A DNA stretch of 64,000 nt from the NCBI GenBank assembly GCA_052266715.1, contig JBQPRB010000003.1; one strand, 5' to 3'. This document shows positions 63,716 to 64,000 of the stretch, one piece after another. This stretch comes from Jeotgalibaca sp052266715 (GTDB lineage Bacteria; Bacillota; Bacilli; Lactobacillales; Aerococcaceae). The number at the start of each line of letters is the position of its first letter. The first letter of the stretch is position 1. The position numbers and the translations under genes are program-made. Under the pieces are notes generated by a model. It was not told the DNA's origin and ran no database searches. It saw only the letters and a program-made list of their open reading frames with translations.

Positions 63716-64000
63716 ATGATATTTATTACATTAGGTTCTCAAAAATTTCAATTTAATCGTTTACTAAAAAAGGTAGATGAACTGATTGAAGATGGAACTA
63801 TAAAGGACGAAGTGTTTGCTCAGATTGGCTATAGTGATTATAAAGCTTCACATTTTAAATATACTGAATTCCTAAACAGAGATGAATTTTCAAATACAAT
63901 AGAAAAATGTGATATTGTAATTACTCATGGAGGTACAGGAGCAATTATTAGTGCAGTTAAGAATAAAAAAAAGGTTATTGCTATTCCAAGACTTGTAAAG
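63716..64000 (+). CDS. Alg13-like glycosyltransferase subunit (PssE/Cps14G type), N-terminal part
   Basis: The first 95 codons of a gene that runs off the right edge. MIFITLGSQKFQFNRLLKKV and the nucleotide-sugar-binding THGGTGAIISAVKNKKKVIA are typical of Alg13/EpsF/PssE subunits, which catalyse transfer of the second sugar in repeat-unit assembly. AAGGGAG lies 5 bases before the ATG. It forms a pair with the Alg14-like gene 22 bases upstream. Not in the supplied protein list because it is cut by the window end. Confidence 0.8.
   Translation, partial: MIFITLGSQKFQFNRLLKKVDELIEDGTIKDEVFAQIGYSDYKASHFKYTEFLNRDEFSNTIEKCDIVITHGGTGAIISAVKNKKKVIAIPRLVK

Overview
The sequence comes from a low-to-moderate GC Gram-positive of the Lactobacillales type. 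Supporting signs are strong AGGAGG-like ribosome binding sites, frequent TTG/GTG starts, lipoprotein sugar-binding proteins, tagatose-6-phosphate genes, mannose-family PTS genes, an Mga-like regulator and CcpA-type cre boxes. A Carnobacteriaceae-like genome (Trichococcus or Carnobacterium type) would fit, but I cannot fix the genus. The window is almost entirely a carbohydrate-acquisition region, with a short accessory stretch in the middle and the start of an exopolysaccharide cluster at the right end. No rRNA, tRNA, CRISPR array or intact insertion sequence was seen.

Layout. (1) 1-14.7 kb: amino-galactose and tagatose genes (partial agaS, a ROK kinase, lacC, lacD), then a CUT1 ABC importer, a six-hairpin glycosidase-like protein, a YesL-like membrane protein, a GH65 phosphorylase and a complete mannose-family PTS (EIIB-EIIC-EIID-EIIA) of the N-acetylgalactosamine type. 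(2) 14.8-15.6 kb: an RluF-type pseudouridine synthase. (3) 15.9-29 kb, visibly AT-richer: an L-fucose locus with a DeoR regulator, a RhaB-like kinase, lactaldehyde reductase, fucI, fucU, a CUT2 ABC importer, fucA and a ribulokinase-like kinase. It is bracketed by dhaM-like and dhaL-like genes but has no dhaK. (4) 29.5-43.9 kb: a membrane AraC-type regulator, an LplABC-type importer, a Gfo/Idh/MocA oxidoreductase, a second YesL-like protein, fucosidases of families GH29 and GH95, a beta-helix protein most like GH110 alpha-galactosidases, and the remnant of a second binding protein. (5) 44-52.7 kb: accessory genes (NERD protein, pRiA4b ORF-3-like protein, YfcC-like carrier, a PLD/AAA+ fusion with a small HTH partner, and an Mga-like regulator split by an in-frame TAG). 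(6) 53-59.9 kb: a CUT1 importer, a decayed GH3 beta-glucosidase and a GH94-type 1,2-beta-oligoglucan phosphorylase. (7) 60.5-64 kb: an initiating sugar-phosphate transferase, a decayed nucleotide-sugar dehydrogenase, and Alg14/Alg13-like glycosyltransferase subunits.

How it fits together. Regions 1, 3 and 4 together could take in and dismantle fucosylated, alpha-galactosylated and amino-galactose-containing host glycans. Oligosaccharides would enter by ABC import, be trimmed in the cytoplasm by the GH29, GH95 and GH110-like enzymes (none shows a signal peptide), and fucose would be degraded to dihydroxyacetone phosphate plus lactaldehyde, with galactosamine passing through tagatose-6-phosphate. 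Region 6 handles 1,2-beta-glucooligosaccharides by phosphorolysis. None of the three CUT1 importers has its own ATPase gene here, so they probably share an unlinked MsmX/MsmK-type ATPase.

Four genes show clear decay (a binding protein, GH3, the Mga-like regulator and the nucleotide-sugar dehydrogenase), and intergenic regions hold several inverted-repeat elements. The least explained module is the 810-residue PLD/coiled-coil/AAA+ protein with its 154-residue HTH partner.
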